A stretch of 64,000 nucleotides of DNA, from contig CAZELM010000009.1 of NCBI GenBank assembly GCA_964512995.1, forward strand, positions 1 through 64,000. Direction: 5' to 3'. The notes beneath the pieces are model-generated. The model was not told where the DNA came from. It made no database searches and saw nothing but the letters and a program-made list of their open reading frames with translations. The DNA comes from CAZELM01 sp964512995. Its GTDB lineage: Bacteria; CSSED10-310. Below, one piece after another: positions 47,009 to 55,463 of the stretch (within the stretch, counting starts at the first letter, position 1; each line of letters begins with the position of its first letter). The position numbers were made by a program, and so were the translations under genes.

Positions 47009-47053
47009 ATCGCTTACCCTTTTCCCTCTGGAAAGGGGTAAGCGATATTTTTT
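47009..47053 (+). terminator. Rho-independent terminator after the ammonia-lyase gene
   Basis: A 17-bp stem (47009-47025 with 47030-47046, one G-U pair) with loop CTCT, followed by a T-run at 47048-47053. It lies between convergent genes and may also limit readthrough from the M61 gene. Confidence 0.92.
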
Positions 47054-47058
47054 ATTGA

Positions 47059-48864
47059 TCAATTGGCGGAAACGCATTCCGTTTGAGTTGATTCCGTCGC
47101 TTTGGGACTCTGGATGGATTGAAATTCGTGACCAGTCCAGATCCGGAATAATTTCCGGGCTTCTTCGGATGCATTTGGGTCCGATTCAAGAGTCAGCTTT
47201 TCGGGAATGTGATCCCCGAGCTGAACCAGTATGGTTTGAATCTCTCCCTGTCGTGAAATCGTGAATTCCAATGTTCTTCCCGGTTCCATCTCCCCCAACC
47301 GACTGTCAAACTCGGATTTAGAAGTCACACGGATGAGGTCGACAGCCAAAATTTCGTCTTTGGGTTGAAGACCGCCCCGTTGCGCAGGTGATTCCCGATC
47401 AACCACGCGAACCCACAGGCTGCCTTCCGCATTATAGATTCGGATACCCAGATACCCTTTTTTCGGTTCGTTCACGGTTTCTTTTGCTTTTAATGTCAAT
47501 CCTAACATTTGGAAATAGTCTTCAAAGGGCAGATCAGTCCGCCCATTCACCGTGGATTTGAAAAATCCAGAGAGGTTCTTCCCAGCCAAGCTGCTTGCTA
47601 AAGAAACGACATCGTCATATGTAAAGCCATCATACTGATTGACATAGTGATCAAAATAAAGACCCCGGATCAGGTCATCCATCCGGTTTTTCCCGTCGGT
47701 CTCTTTCATGATGATCACATCGAGAAACAATGCGATCAAAGATCCCTTCAGGTAATACGAGATAGCGGAATTGTCGGTGTTTTCATTCCATCGGTAATAT
47801 TTGATCCATGCATCATAGCTGGCTTCGGATGCGCTTTGGTATCGGTGCCCCGGAGTCTTCCGGTACCGAGTGATCGTTTTGGCGACTTCCTCCAGATATT
47901 CTTTCACGGTCAGGATGCCGGCGCGAAGTAAGAACTGAAGATGATAATAGTTGGTGAACCCCTCCGATACCCACAACAAATCCGTGTAGGTTTCGGTAAA
48001 GTAATCCGGTGCGACCAACTCCCGGGGTTTCAACGCTTTGACATTCCATGCATGAAAGAGTTCATGGGAGAAAATGGTCAATGTATCATTATATTTACTC
48101 TTCTCGAAATCGAATCGCTTAACGAAAATCAGTGTGGAGTTGCGATGTTCCAGTCCCGCATCTTTTTCTGTGATCAATAATTGATAGACATACCTGCGAA
48201 ATGGGACATGAGTCATCATCTGGAATTCCACTCTGGAGATTTTTTCCAGGTCCGCGACGAATTTCTCAACATTGATATTGCCCTGACCCTCGATGGCAAC
48301 CTCATGAGTGATCCCTTCTACATCAAAATATTCGGTGCGGTGATTGCCGACCATCAACGGGCAATCCATCAGCTCATGATAATCCTGGGCGGAGTAATGA
48401 TTTCCATGCTGGTCCGTTTTTTCCAGACCGGTCGATATCTTGTGCCATGATTCCGGAAGTATCACCTCCAGGGAACATGCTTCATTCAGGTATGGTTTGA
48501 CAGCCAGACAGACCGTTCCAGGATTGATGATCCCGAACTTCTCGGATAGATAACTCGAATCGTCCTCCAGCATGAAGGCATACACATCATAGTGGATATA
48601 GACTTCATCACCGGCACGACAATGAACGAGCCATGTCTGTTTATCTGTTTTTTTCCAGGATAATGATATCTCCTGAGCGGTCTGTGCTCTAAAACTTTCC
48701 ACGTTTTTCGCAAAATCATTCAGCTTGTAAGCTCCCGGGAGCCATGTCGGCATCTTCAGCTCGATTTCATCGGCCGGGGCTGCCGGAATGGCCATTTTTA
48801 CATGAATATTATGCGTTCTGGGCAGAACCATGCTCAGTTGATAAAAAACCTTGATTTCCTTCAT
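47059..48864 (-). CDS. M61 glycyl aminopeptidase-like metallopeptidase with PDZ domain
   Basis: A 601-residue peptidase. ATG 48864 is preferred because GGGGAG precedes it. The N-terminal beta domain is followed by the gluzincin active site H267-E-L-F-H271-AWN with Glu301 in WVSEGFTNYY. These are the M61 signatures. A C-terminal PDZ domain (about 470-560, GYLGIRIY ... GGLQPKDEILAVD) probably positions substrates. No signal peptide is seen, so it is cytoplasmic unlike the peptidases at the start of the window. Confidence 0.9.
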   Translation of the reverse strand: MKEIKVFYQLSMVLPRTHNIHVKMAIPAAPADEIELKMPTWLPGAYKLNDFAKNVESFRAQTAQEISLSWKKTDKQTWLVHCRAGDEVYIHYDVYAFMLEDDSSYLSEKFGIINPGTVCLAVKPYLNEACSLEVILPESWHKISTGLEKTDQHGNHYSAQDYHELMDCPLMVGNHRTEYFDVEGITHEVAIEGQGNINVEKFVADLEKISRVEFQMMTHVPFRRYVYQLLITEKDAGLEHRNSTLIFVKRFDFEKSKYNDTLTIFSHELFHAWNVKALKPRELVAPDYFTETYTDLLWVSEGFTNYYHLQFLLRAGILTVKEYLEEVAKTITRYRKTPGHRYQSASEASYDAWIKYYRWNENTDNSAISYYLKGSLIALFLDVIIMKETDGKNRMDDLIRGLYFDHYVNQYDGFTYDDVVSLASSLAGKNLSGFFKSTVNGRTDLPFEDYFQMLGLTLKAKETVNEPKKGYLGIRIYNAEGSLWVRVVDRESPAQRGGLQPKDEILAVDLIRVTSKSEFDSRLGEMEPGRTLEFTISRQGEIQTILVQLGDHIPEKLTLESDPNASEEARKLFRIWTGHEFQSIQSPKATESTQTECVSAN

Positions 48865-49043
48865 ATTGTCTCCCCTATTCATTTTCCATATCAGATTTTG
48901 GCATTGCACTGCATCTCTTCGAGATGATAATTAGATGTTTTATGAATGATTAGGTTACCGGCGGGAGGTAACACGGGGTTGACTGCCCGACCACCGGGGG
49001 CGACGCTATATGAAACAAATTTAGGAGTCAAGTACAGAAAATA

Positions 49044-49081
49044 GATGCCGCGGTATCATTTGGATCATGATAGACGGCATC
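49044..49081 (-). terminator. Candidate hairpin terminator of nucleotidyltransferase pair
   Basis: A two-part stem (GATGCCG/CGGCATC and TATCAT/ATGATA) separated by a small internal loop lies 17 bp past the stop of the gene at 49098. The minus-strand tail is only weakly T-rich, so this may be a terminator or another structured element. Confidence 0.45.
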
Positions 49082-49097
49082 GTCGGTTTTCCTCCAG

Positions 49098-49547
49098 TTA
49101 TTGTAAATGATCGAGATCATCCAAGTCTTTATGTCGGCCGGCTGCCAATTTATTCTTTCGGAGATCCTCCAGAGAAATCACGTTGGTGGGGATACCATCG
49201 ATCATCGTCACCTGACGATTCGGATAACATTCATCGAAACGTATCCCGCTCGCTCCCGTTATCAATTCAATCCGCACAGGAGGAACACCCATTCGAATCA
49301 CCTTATCTTTTTCAAGAAACAAGTCATGTGAGAGTGACTTTTCGGGTATCCCAAAGTCGATCAAGGCAGCGATTGCTTTCATGGCATTGACAGGATCGAT
49401 TGCAATCCAGATATCCAAATCACCGGTTGCTCGGGGATATCCGTAATAACCAACCGCATATCCCCCGACCAATAAATACTCAACGGCATGTAAGTTCAGC
49501 AATCTCAAGAAATCTTTGAAGTCTGGATGAAGTTCGATGGATTCCAT
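49098..49547 (-). CDS. Minimal nucleotidyltransferase-fold protein (DUF6036-like)
   Basis: A 149-residue protein with the minimal nucleotidyltransferase core: LLVGGYAVGYYGYPRATGDLD, where Gly-Gly and Asp43/Asp45 form the nucleotide and metal site. Proteins of this kind often occur with a small upstream partner in toxin-antitoxin or mobile contexts. The upstream gene (49480-49689) overlaps it by 68 bases. The function in this genome is unproven. Confidence 0.75.
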   Translation of the reverse strand: MESIELHPDFKDFLRLLNLHAVEYLLVGGYAVGYYGYPRATGDLDIWIAIDPVNAMKAIAALIDFGIPEKSLSHDLFLEKDKVIRMGVPPVRIELITGASGIRFDECYPNRQVTMIDGIPTNVISLEDLRKNKLAAGRHKDLDDLDHLQ

Positions 49548-49689
49548 ACACTAGTCTCCTCTCCACTTCAATCGCATTGAAACGCTCTGCAACCGATCTC
49601 GATCGCCAGTATTCTTTGATATCACGGTCATCACCCAATGGTTTTATGATCAATTTGCTCTTATCGAGATGGGGTAAGTGTGTGTCCAT
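49480..49689 (-). CDS. Small partner protein of nucleotidyltransferase
   Basis: A 69-residue protein. KEYWRSRSVAERFNAIEVER and the tail RLQRFLEIAEL resemble short helical proteins (xxYWxxRSxxERxxAIExxRR) that precede DUF6036-type nucleotidyltransferases. It overlaps its neighbour by 68 bases in another frame, a tight arrangement typical of paired genes. An antitoxin-like role is inference. Confidence 0.6.
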   Translation of the reverse strand: MDTHLPHLDKSKLIIKPLGDDRDIKEYWRSRSVAERFNAIEVERRLVYGIHRTSSRLQRFLEIAELTCR

Positions 49690-49777
49690 CTCAAGTTTCC
49701 TTTTTTATACAACGGTTTGTTGGAAATGGATTCATGATACTGCTGTCTCGATTATATCACGTTATCATCGATTGTTA

Positions 49778-51325
49778 TCAGACTGAAATGACGCGATTGA
49801 TTTCACCGATCGAAGTAATGCCATTCAATGCCAGTCGAAACCCATCCTGGCGCAGCGAACGGAAGTCAGATGGCAATGCGGCAGTCAGATCTGCAACTGT
49901 TCCTCCGGATTCCAGTTGTTTCCAGAATGCATCCTGCGGCCTGAGCATCTCCATGATGATCGCGCGACCCTGAAATCCCGTGTTGTGGCAATGGGAGCAT
50001 CCTACCGACCGGTACAATTGGGTTGGCGGCTCCTCAGTATCCAGAGATGCGATTTCTTCAGGAACCATTCGTTCTTTGCAGCGAGAACATAATTTTCGGA
50101 CCAGCCGTTGGGAGATCACACCGATAATCATTTCTCGAAGAGTAATACCCGGAACACCCAGATCGAATAACAGTTTGATGGTCGCTACCGCTGAATGGGC
50201 ATGCATTTGGGTAAGCACCAGATGCCCGCTTTGCGCGATTTGTGCCGCCAATCTGGCAATGCCGGTTTCCCGGATCTCACCGATCCCGATCACATCCGGA
50301 TCCTGACGCATCAGTGACTGGATGGCTGCCGTCATGGTCAGTCCGATCGAATGATTGACCTGCAATTGCTGGGTGCCTGGCAAATGGTACTCCACCGGAT
50401 CTTCCACGCTGACAACATTGATGCTCTCTCTCTCGGCCAGTTCCTGGAGCATCAGATAGAGGGTGGTCGTTTTTCCGGAACCGGTCGGACCCGACACTAC
50501 AACCATGCCATATTCGGAATTCAGCCAGCTCCTGAATATTTTTAAATGATGATCGGAAATGCCGACATCTTCCAGACGAGGGGGGAATGCGGATTTATCG
50601 AGGAACCGAATCACCACTTTTTCGGCGAACACAAAAGGAACAACCGATATTCGGAGATCCATGGTGATCATCGAATCGGGATTGCCTGGATCGGGTATCC
50701 GGATCAGGATGCGGCCATCCTGAGGCAGTCTACGTTCCATGATATCCAATGCAGCCATTTTTTTGATCCGGCTGACAATCGCCGAGTGCTCCTCGGGCGT
50801 GAGATCGATCGGCTGAGTCTGCAGAACGCCGTCGATCCGGAATCGGACTCGGACACAATCCCCGTGCGATTCGATGTGCATATCACTGGCTTTCGTGTGA
50901 ATCGCCAGGAGGATGAGATCGTTGACACGGGTTGAGATCCGGTCATCTCCCTGTGACATCATTCTGGAATGAGCGTTTTCGAGCAGTTCTGCCGGCAGAG
51001 GCCGGATCGTGTATTTATCGGATTTGGATAATGCGGTTCCAACGTCGATCAGGCTGGAATCGAGAATGCCTTTCGTTTCTGCATAGTCGATGATGGATAA
51101 CATGTTTTCATCGAATATCCCGATTTGTGTCAACGCAGATGTGAAGGAAGCACCATCCTCGATAGATTTACTCATTGTTGTGATGATGGCGGACATGTCA
51201 CTGGTTTCTTTGAATTCAGCAGAGATCGTTTCCATGGCTCTCATGAATGAAACACCATTGGCTAACAATCGGCCCAGCCGGATAAACATGTCGGATACAT
51301 TCGTTCGGATGTCCTGGGTTTTCAT
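49778..51325 (-). CDS. GspE/PilB-type secretion ATPase with GspF-like N-terminus
   Basis: A 515-residue ATPase. Residues about 12-100 look like one cytoplasmic half-repeat of GspF (MFIRLGRLLANGVSFMRAME, DGASFTSALTQ, AETKGILDSSL) rather than the usual GspE N1 domain. The ATPase follows: PAS-like N2 region, Walker A GPTGSGKTTT (279-288), Asp box, Walker B IGIGEIRE and a tetracysteine zinc site (C413, C416, C443, C446). Such ATPases drive type II secretion or type IV pili. No GspC-D-F-G genes are adjacent. Strong AGGAGG ribosome binding site; the ATG overlaps the anti-sigma stop (ATGA). Confidence 0.85.
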   Translation of the reverse strand: MKTQDIRTNVSDMFIRLGRLLANGVSFMRAMETISAEFKETSDMSAIITTMSKSIEDGASFTSALTQIGIFDENMLSIIDYAETKGILDSSLIDVGTALSKSDKYTIRPLPAELLENAHSRMMSQGDDRISTRVNDLILLAIHTKASDMHIESHGDCVRVRFRIDGVLQTQPIDLTPEEHSAIVSRIKKMAALDIMERRLPQDGRILIRIPDPGNPDSMITMDLRISVVPFVFAEKVVIRFLDKSAFPPRLEDVGISDHHLKIFRSWLNSEYGMVVVSGPTGSGKTTTLYLMLQELAERESINVVSVEDPVEYHLPGTQQLQVNHSIGLTMTAAIQSLMRQDPDVIGIGEIRETGIARLAAQIAQSGHLVLTQMHAHSAVATIKLLFDLGVPGITLREMIIGVISQRLVRKLCSRCKERMVPEEIASLDTEEPPTQLYRSVGCSHCHNTGFQGRAIIMEMLRPQDAFWKQLESGGTVADLTAALPSDFRSLRQDGFRLALNGITSIGEINRVISV

Positions 51326-51804
51326 CGGATACCTCCTGGAAATGGAATGGTTTTTTTATACTCCTGCCGTGAATCCATGTCTTGGGTTCTGGATCGCTCC
51401 TCTTCCTGATCCACTGCCCATTGCAGCAATCGATCCCGGCGGAAACGGATTTTTCCTGAGATGTTCAAGCAGGGTAACTGGTCGAGCAATGAGGCGATTT
51501 CCGATACGGATATTTTCAGGAGCCTGGCTGCATCCTCGATATCCAGAATGTCATCCGGTATGGATTTGGGAGTCAGTTCATCACGAAGTGCTTTCCGAAT
51601 TCGAAGATCTGCGGTTTCCGGGAGTGTCTGATTCAATGCAGCCTGGAGATTCTTCTTCAACGACTGAGCCGTCTGCTGCTTTTTCTGACAATCCGGACAG
51701 TCCGCGAGATGGACTTCGAAGGCTTGCCGTTCACCGGAATCCAGTGCATCGTCCCAGTATGCATCAAATTGAGAACACGGATGTTCATGGGCGTTGGTAT
51801 TCAT
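51322..51804 (-). CDS. Putative anti-sigma factor (zf-HC2) with excisionase-like HTH domain
   Basis: A 160-residue cytoplasmic protein. The N-terminus has a ZAS-type zinc site (C10, H32, C36, C39 in HLADCPDC), typical of anti-sigma factors that bind ECF sigmas. Residues about 85-130 (ILDIEDAARLLKISVSEIAS ... KIRFRRDRLLQW) resemble a MerR/excisionase-type DNA-binding domain. No membrane helix is present, unlike most RsiW-type proteins. It overlaps the sigma gene by 4 bases upstream and the ATPase gene by 4 downstream. Confidence 0.75.
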   Translation of the reverse strand: MNTNAHEHPCSQFDAYWDDALDSGERQAFEVHLADCPDCQKKQQTAQSLKKNLQAALNQTLPETADLRIRKALRDELTPKSIPDDILDIEDAARLLKISVSEIASLLDQLPCLNISGKIRFRRDRLLQWAVDQEEERSRTQDMDSRQEYKKTIPFPGGIR

Positions 51805-52358
51805 GTGAGAGACACTCCTTTCTCCGACAGGAATTGAATCATTTGCCTGCGTGCCCGATGAAGTTGAATTCGGACATTTTCCGCTGTCAGATTCAATGTC
51901 TGACCGATGCGCTCACTGTCCATCCCCTCAACTTCCTTCAGCAGGAGGATCATCCGCTGATTCGATGAAAGCCGCTGACATGCCATCTCGATCAACTCGC
52001 CAGCCATCAACCTCCGTTCAGGATGCCGGACATCGATGAGCGAGGCCGGCATATTGGATTCATCGGAAGGCTTAAGGCTATCATCCGCCAATCCACGACG
52101 GCCGATATGGGTTCTGATGCGGTTGACTGCGATCTGAAAAATCCAGGATTGAAACCGTCCCATGGGCTGATATCGGGGCGCGTGCCGAATGAGCCGGATG
52201 AAAACCTCCTGCACTACATCTTCGGCATCCGGTTGATTGCGGAGGCAGTTCAGGGCGAATCGATAAATGCGATGGCGGTATCGTTCGTAGAGCATGTCGA
52301 ACGCTGCCGTGACTCCCGCAGCAAACATCACCATCAATTCCTCATCACCAAAATTCAT
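51801..52358 (-). CDS. ECF-type RNA polymerase sigma factor
   Basis: A 185-residue ECF sigma. Region 2 (FDMLYERYRHRIYRFAL, DAEDVVQEVFIRL, SWIFQIAVNR) and region 4 (LSSNQRMILLLKEVEGMDSE, ENVRIQLHRARRQM) are complete. It is first of three coupled genes and probably controls its own operon; I could not identify the promoter. Confidence 0.93.
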   Translation of the reverse strand: MNFGDEELMVMFAAGVTAAFDMLYERYRHRIYRFALNCLRNQPDAEDVVQEVFIRLIRHAPRYQPMGRFQSWIFQIAVNRIRTHIGRRGLADDSLKPSDESNMPASLIDVRHPERRLMAGELIEMACQRLSSNQRMILLLKEVEGMDSERIGQTLNLTAENVRIQLHRARRQMIQFLSEKGVSLT

Positions 52359-52465
52359 ATTACCCTTTACCCTCTCTCTGTGATGTGTAACCCTGGTCCG
52401 TCCGGGAATGTTACAACGGAGCGATTTTTTTTTGAAATGGAATATCGTGGGTACCGGAATGATAA

Positions 52466-52936
52466 TTACTGAGTATCTTTTTTCTTTTTCACTGCCAGCT
52501 CTTTGACTTTTTTTAGAATTCGGGCATCTTCCTGATGTTTGGGTTTATTAATGTTCTGCTTGATACAGATCAAGCTGTCGATATCGATCCAGTTCGCAGG
52601 GCTTTCGCCGTAGTGTCCTACGATTCTGGATTCCCATGCAGTTGAAAAAGAAAGGGGTTCGGCGTCAAGGAAAAGATCTATTCGGTTCGGTGCGATTCCA
52701 AGTTGTGTGATTTCTCTTGGTTTTGTGTGATCCAGTAATAAGGGGCTGCCGAACTCCAACAGCGCCAGATTGGCTTTGGAGACATTTTTTTCTTCGGGAT
52801 CGATCCATAAATCCATATCCTTCGTATATCGGGGTTTCGCATGATAGATGAAAGCCAGACCGCCAATGATGAGATAACGTACTTTATGTTGGAAGAACAA
52901 GGTTAAGAGATCCTCAAAGTCTTGAATTGTTTCCAT
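52466..52936 (-). CDS. Second minimal nucleotidyltransferase-fold protein
   Basis: About 156 residues; ATG 52936 is preferred because AAAAGGA precedes it. The core IIGGLAFIYHAKPRYTKDMD carries the Gly-Gly and Asp40/Asp42 site, as in the protein at 49098. The Lys-rich C-terminus (EDARILKKVKEL) is common in such proteins. Its partner gene overlaps upstream by 23 bases. An independent copy of the same kind of pair rather than a recent duplicate, since residues differ widely. Confidence 0.72.
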   Translation of the reverse strand: METIQDFEDLLTLFFQHKVRYLIIGGLAFIYHAKPRYTKDMDLWIDPEEKNVSKANLALLEFGSPLLLDHTKPREITQLGIAPNRIDLFLDAEPLSFSTAWESRIVGHYGESPANWIDIDSLICIKQNINKPKHQEDARILKKVKELAVKKKKDTQ

Positions 52937-53126
52937 GCAGCGTCCTTTTCTTGGCGTTATTGACCGTTTGTACATCCTTGTGAATGTGAACCAGCGCTGA
53001 TAAGCGGTCTTCGGGTGAAAGTGACTGCCAGAACATTAAGTCCCAAAGTTCCGCATCATCGTGATCTTCGGTGCAGTGAGCAACCATTTTTTTCTTTCTC
53101 AAGCGGGAGCGTTCTTCTAGATCCAT
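52914..53126 (-). CDS. Small partner of second nucleotidyltransferase
   Basis: About 70 residues; ATG 53126 follows GGAGAGG. The segment AELWDLMFWQSLSPEDRLSAL matches the style of small helical partners (W..LSPEERLSAL) seen beside nucleotidyltransferases. It overlaps the downstream start by 23 bases. Role is inferred from arrangement. Confidence 0.6.
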   Translation of the reverse strand: MDLEERSRLRKKKMVAHCTEDHDDAELWDLMFWQSLSPEDRLSALVHIHKDVQTVNNAKKRTLHGNNSRL

Positions 53127-53438
53127 GCGTTTTCCTCTCCAATTTTTTTGCCATTTCACGACCATTGATTGTTATCCATTATGCAATTTTTCTGCTGAAA
53201 AGGTCCATTATCTTTTGCGGCAGCTTCTCTTTTGTTAAAAAAAATGTATCTCAAAACAGAGATCTGTGCAATGAGTTTTAAGATTAACACTACTATTCAT
53301 TATGGGATGACGATTCTCTGTTCCTCTCCCCTGCCATTTTCCTGCTCATATCGTAGGTGTTGACAAAAACCGGTGAGTATGATTAATGACTCACTGGTCA
53401 TTATTAAGACCGATGAGTTTTATTATCAGGAGTTGCCG
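53127..53438. other. Divergent regulatory region
   Basis: A 312-bp gap between the second nucleotidyltransferase pair (-) and tetR (+). It holds a -35-like TTGACA (53360-53365) and the palindrome at 53385-53402. The rest is AT-rich with nothing else recognisable. Confidence 0.5.
53385..53402. promoter_or_regulatory. Candidate TetR operator
   Basis: AATGAC-TCACTG-GTCATT: perfect 6-bp inverted arms around a 6-bp centre, immediately downstream of TTGACA and 37 bp before the tetR start. The position fits autorepression of the efflux operon. Confidence 0.55.
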
Positions 53439-54059
53439 ATGAATGATTCACGAGAAGAACGTAAAGCCAAGTGGGATGCCATCAAACAGCAAGGCATCGT
53501 GAATGCGACTGTCCGAGTGATCACCCGAGAAGGATTTCAGGGATTGACCATGGCCAAAGTCGCGCAGGAAGCGGGAGTTGCCAAAGCCACATTATATCTG
53601 TATTTCAATGATAAAAACGATCTGTTGGACTCTGTGTGGCGAGCCGGTGTAGCGCCGATCATGGATGAAGTCGAATCGATTCTGACCAGTGACCTGTCCC
53701 CTCCACGGATTCTTCAATTGATCACCTTGCGTCATCTGAATTATTTCGAGGAAAATAAAGACTTTTTCCGGTTTGTTCATTCCGAACGACTGAAATATCA
53801 TGGGGAATGCGATCGGTATCAGGACATGGAGTATCAGCGGCTGGTCGATCAGGTGGCTCATGTGATCGAGCGTGGCATTCGAACCGGCTGCTTCAAGGAA
53901 GTCAACACCCGAAAATTCGCCACGATGTTTATCGAATCCAATATCGCACTGATCAATTTTCGTATTTTGAGCGGTGATCAGAGTCCATTTGAGGAAGACG
54001 GTCATTTGTTTACCGATATATTCCTCTATGGAATTGCCCGGGAGGCAAAAACAGGATGA
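53439..54059 (+). CDS. TetR-family transcriptional regulator of efflux operon
   Basis: A 206-residue TetR regulator; ATG 53439 follows CAGGAG, while upstream start 53373 would overlap the operator. The HTH is in GLTMAKVAQEAGVAKATLYLYF; a ligand-binding helical domain follows. It overlaps the TolC-like gene by four bases, so it is part of the operon it probably represses. Confidence 0.88.
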   Translation: MNDSREERKAKWDAIKQQGIVNATVRVITREGFQGLTMAKVAQEAGVAKATLYLYFNDKNDLLDSVWRAGVAPIMDEVESILTSDLSPPRILQLITLRHLNYFEENKDFFRFVHSERLKYHGECDRYQDMEYQRLVDQVAHVIERGIRTGCFKEVNTRKFATMFIESNIALINFRILSGDQSPFEEDGHLFTDIFLYGIAREAKTG

Positions 54060-55462
54060 AACACTATTTGCACGGATTTTTTATGCACCTCATCGTGTTG
54101 TTTCTGTGGAGTTTGGGACAGTGGACTCCATCAACTTCCGCTCAGAATCCGGACTCACAGACAGTGATCACTGGGGAGTTATCTCTGGAAGATACAGTGA
54201 AGCTGACGCTGAACTACAATCGTGCTCTCCAGACCGTGATGCAGGAAAAAGAAGTGGCCAAAGGGCAAATCTGGGAAGCGTATGGGTACGCATTCCCCCA
54301 TATCAGTGTGGACGGCTCCTATACCCGATTGGATGATGTCAGCAGCTTCCAGATAGACGATCAGGTTATCTCAATGGGTTCTTTGGACAATTACTCCTCC
54401 AACCTGAAAATTGTCCAGCCGGTTTATCATGGGGGAGCGATCAAGGCGGGTGTGAGCGCTGCAAAAATTTATCGGGAGTTGGCGGATGAGAACATCCGGA
54501 ATGCCGTTCAGAATGTAGTGTATCAGGCAACTCGAGCCTACTATCAGGTCGTTCTGGCCGAAAAGCAGCATGAAGTTCAGAAGGAGTTTCAATCGTTGGC
54601 TGAGCAGCATCTGAAGGATGTCGAAGCGCGGCGGAAATACGGTGTTGCATCGGAGTTCAATGTGCTTCGGGCTGAAGTAGAGCGATCCAATGCCAATGCG
54701 CAATCGATCGCTTATATGAATCAAATGCATCAGGCTCGGCATCAGTTACTGAAGACAATGGGAGTATCTCAGGACAGCACGATCCAGTTGATGGATGTTC
54801 TGGAGTACACATCTTCAGAGATAACTGAGAACGAGGCACTGGAAAGAGCAATGGCACACCGCGCGGATATCTCCGGTTCGGATCTGAAAGTCCGTTTACA
54901 GCGTGAATCATTGGCTAATGCCCGCAGTGCTTACTGGCCGAGTGTCGATGCGTATTACAATTTCAATGTATCCAAACCGGAGTCGCAATCCGCTTCCATT
55001 AATGAGTGGGGCACGGCCTGGCAGGCGGGTCTCACGGTCCGGTTCGATATCTTCACCATGAATCGTACGGGCAGAATCGTTCAGGAGAAAGCCCGTCTGA
55101 ATCAGCAGTCCATCAGCCGGATGGATGTCCGGGAGCAGGTTGTGTTCGAGGTAAGGAGCGCGCTCAGTGCATTGCAGGATGCGGATCAGTTCGTCAAAGC
55201 ACAGGAACTGACTGTTGATCAGGCCAATGAAGGGCTGCGGCTGGCGGAAGTTGGGTATCGCGAAGGAACTTTGGATCAGGTGTCGGTGATGGAAGCCCGG
55301 GCAGCGCTCCATCAGGCAAGGCTTCTGTATTGGAACAGCCTTTTCAACCATCAGATGGCTCGATTGGAGCTTCAGCGAGCCATCGGGCTGTTGCCTGCTT
55401 TACCGGTCGATCAAACCAACGGGGCGGCTCCCATACCCGATCCGAAAACAGGAGAACAGTGA
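54056..55462 (+). CDS. TolC-like outer membrane efflux protein
   Basis: A 468-residue protein with a signal peptide and the two-fold repeated TolC pattern of long helices (LTLNYNRALQTVMQEKEVAKGQIWEAYG, and DQANEGLRLAEVGYREGTLDQ). It forms the outer-membrane channel of the tripartite pump encoded with the next two genes. Starts with ATGA overlap. Confidence 0.9.
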   Translation: MKHYLHGFFMHLIVLFLWSLGQWTPSTSAQNPDSQTVITGELSLEDTVKLTLNYNRALQTVMQEKEVAKGQIWEAYGYAFPHISVDGSYTRLDDVSSFQIDDQVISMGSLDNYSSNLKIVQPVYHGGAIKAGVSAAKIYRELADENIRNAVQNVVYQATRAYYQVVLAEKQHEVQKEFQSLAEQHLKDVEARRKYGVASEFNVLRAEVERSNANAQSIAYMNQMHQARHQLLKTMGVSQDSTIQLMDVLEYTSSEITENEALERAMAHRADISGSDLKVRLQRESLANARSAYWPSVDAYYNFNVSKPESQSASINEWGTAWQAGLTVRFDIFTMNRTGRIVQEKARLNQQSISRMDVREQVVFEVRSALSALQDADQFVKAQELTVDQANEGLRLAEVGYREGTLDQVSVMEARAALHQARLLYWNSLFNHQMARLELQRAIGLLPALPVDQTNGAAPIPDPKTGEQ

Positions 55463-55463
55463 T

